Assembly (NCBI GenBank): GCA_964019695.1
Contig: OZ026525.1
Span: 72,408,260-72,472,259, forward strand
Length of the DNA: 64,000 nucleotides
Reading direction: 5' to 3'
Origin: Loripinus fragilis
Taxonomy: Eukaryota > Mollusca > Bivalvia > Lucinida > Lucinidae
Shown: positions 63,215-64,000 of the stretch, piece after piece
Numbering within the stretch: position 1 is the first letter of the stretch
Layout: every line of letters starts with the position of its first letter
Notes under the pieces: model-generated
What the model saw: the letters and a program-made list of their open reading frames with translations, nothing else
The model's database searches: none
What the model was told of the DNA's origin: nothing
Made by a program: the position numbers and the translations under genes

Positions 63215-64000
63215 GCAAATGAGTATGATCAGGAATTACCACAATCACAAACTACAGAACAACCAAGGGCGTCGCGAGGAAGAGGTAAAGCACAATAACA
63301 GCGACATGACAGTCAGAACACAACAAAAGTAAAGCATCCAGTTCTCTACCCTAGCGAGATGACTGCAAAGTTGGAAACGACACGAAGTACTGCAAAAAAA
63401 AAACAAGTACCTAAATTTACCCCCCAAACGATGGGAGCAACAACAAACAATGAATCAACAACAGCAGAACAACCGCCTTTGAACGGACAGTAGCCGAAGC
63501 CACTGGGGGCGAGGAGCTTAAATTATTTTACTGGCCATATCTTCGTCCTAGATTCTGCTGTTGTAAAAACATATAATTAGTTAAGCTCGTATTCAGGTTA
63601 CCTAACTTAAGCAATGTATCACCACAGGGAAACAACCAAATCAATGAACAAACTGTGATGAGACAAAGAAAAGGACTCTCAACACACACAGTCTGTCAGA
63701 GCTAATAAAAACTAGGCATGCAGAGGTTGTATGTAAAGGTTGGATATAACTTGGATGTCATGCGACAGTCTGCATGCCTGGTGTTTAATCCCATCACGGT
63801 TTATAGCTATGGTTTCCTCTTTAATTGCACGACAGTGGGTCAGGCCTCAGACTCTATGACGGCTCTGACGTAAAGCTTTAATCGGTGGGTTGGTGCCTGA
63901 TGTTTATCTGTAGCTGGACCCACCGTGGCTCAACTTGAGGTTTTCCCTAGCTCTGACTAACTGTGAGTCGTGAGCCCTTTTCTTTGTTTCATCATGGTGT
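63215..64000. mobile_element. Inverted pair of Penelope-like 3' tails
   Basis: 63215 to about 63715 is a minus-oriented tail (GAGTATGATCAGGAATTACC, GAACGGACAGTAGCCGAAGC, GATGAGACAAAGAAAAGGAC). From about 63716 a plus-oriented copy begins, AAGGTTGGATATAACTTGGA, GCGACAGTCTGCATGCCTGG, and runs off the window end at TTTGTTTCATCATGGTGT. The short encoded C-terminal frame CLVFNPITVYSYGFLFNCTT parallels the end of the 40645 reverse transcriptase. The junction is head-to-head. Confidence 0.75.

Overview
This is an AT-rich, repeat-dense stretch of an animal nuclear genome. Coding exons have canonical GT..AG introns, genes are sparse, and tRNA-derived SINEs, LINE remnants, a Penelope-like reverse transcriptase and many small inverted-repeat DNA elements fill the space between them. 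The repeat and reverse-transcriptase flavour suggests a lophotrochozoan, most likely a bivalve mollusc; that is an inference from recognised families, not a species call. Nothing looks bacterial, and I see no CRISPR array, no operon and no rRNA. The only convincing host genes are two paralogous GT10 alpha-1,3-fucosyltransferase genes on the + strand (about 31.2-37.3 kb and 56.1-59.9 kb). Each has one large exon (about 390 codons), a donor at an ACC|GTAAGT junction that runs straight into a (GT)n tract, and a 19-codon last exon that starts after a TTTTCAG acceptor and ends in TGA. Introns are 4858 and 2508 bp. About 350 bp upstream and parts of the intron are also shared, so this is a segmental tandem duplication. 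Layout: 0-8 kb holds minisatellites and overlapping small inverted-repeat elements, including a 37-bp hairpin inside a 3-copy tandem array. 9.4-13.6 kb holds a LINE fragment cut by foldback elements with 5-bp target duplications, with TTA- and hAT-like small elements nearby. 13.7-16.1 kb holds a decayed reading frame with a broken MYND-type zinc finger plus the tail of a LINE ORF2. 17.2-25.9 kb is an approximately 8.7 kb inverted-repeat-bounded block packed with about 160-bp and about 186-bp tandem units. 25.9-30.7 kb is a 4.8 kb composite foldback with a perfect 5-bp target duplication. 31.2-37.3 kb is fucosyltransferase gene 1, with an intron full of insertions. 39.7-41.4 kb is a 5'-truncated Penelope-like element, with 3'-tail copies scattered over 33-64 kb. 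42.8-43.9 kb is a satellite-like array. 47 kb is a second LINE fragment, and 50.7-52 kb a second copy of the 186-bp repeat block. The window ends in an inverted pair of Penelope-like tails. The most noteworthy signal is a set of five non-autonomous foldback or inverted-repeat insertions with CAC...GTG ends and 5-bp target duplications. One sits in a LINE reverse-transcriptase frame that reads through again when the element and one duplicate are mentally removed. These features recall Transib/RAG-like transposition, but no transposase is present here and the assignment is a hypothesis.
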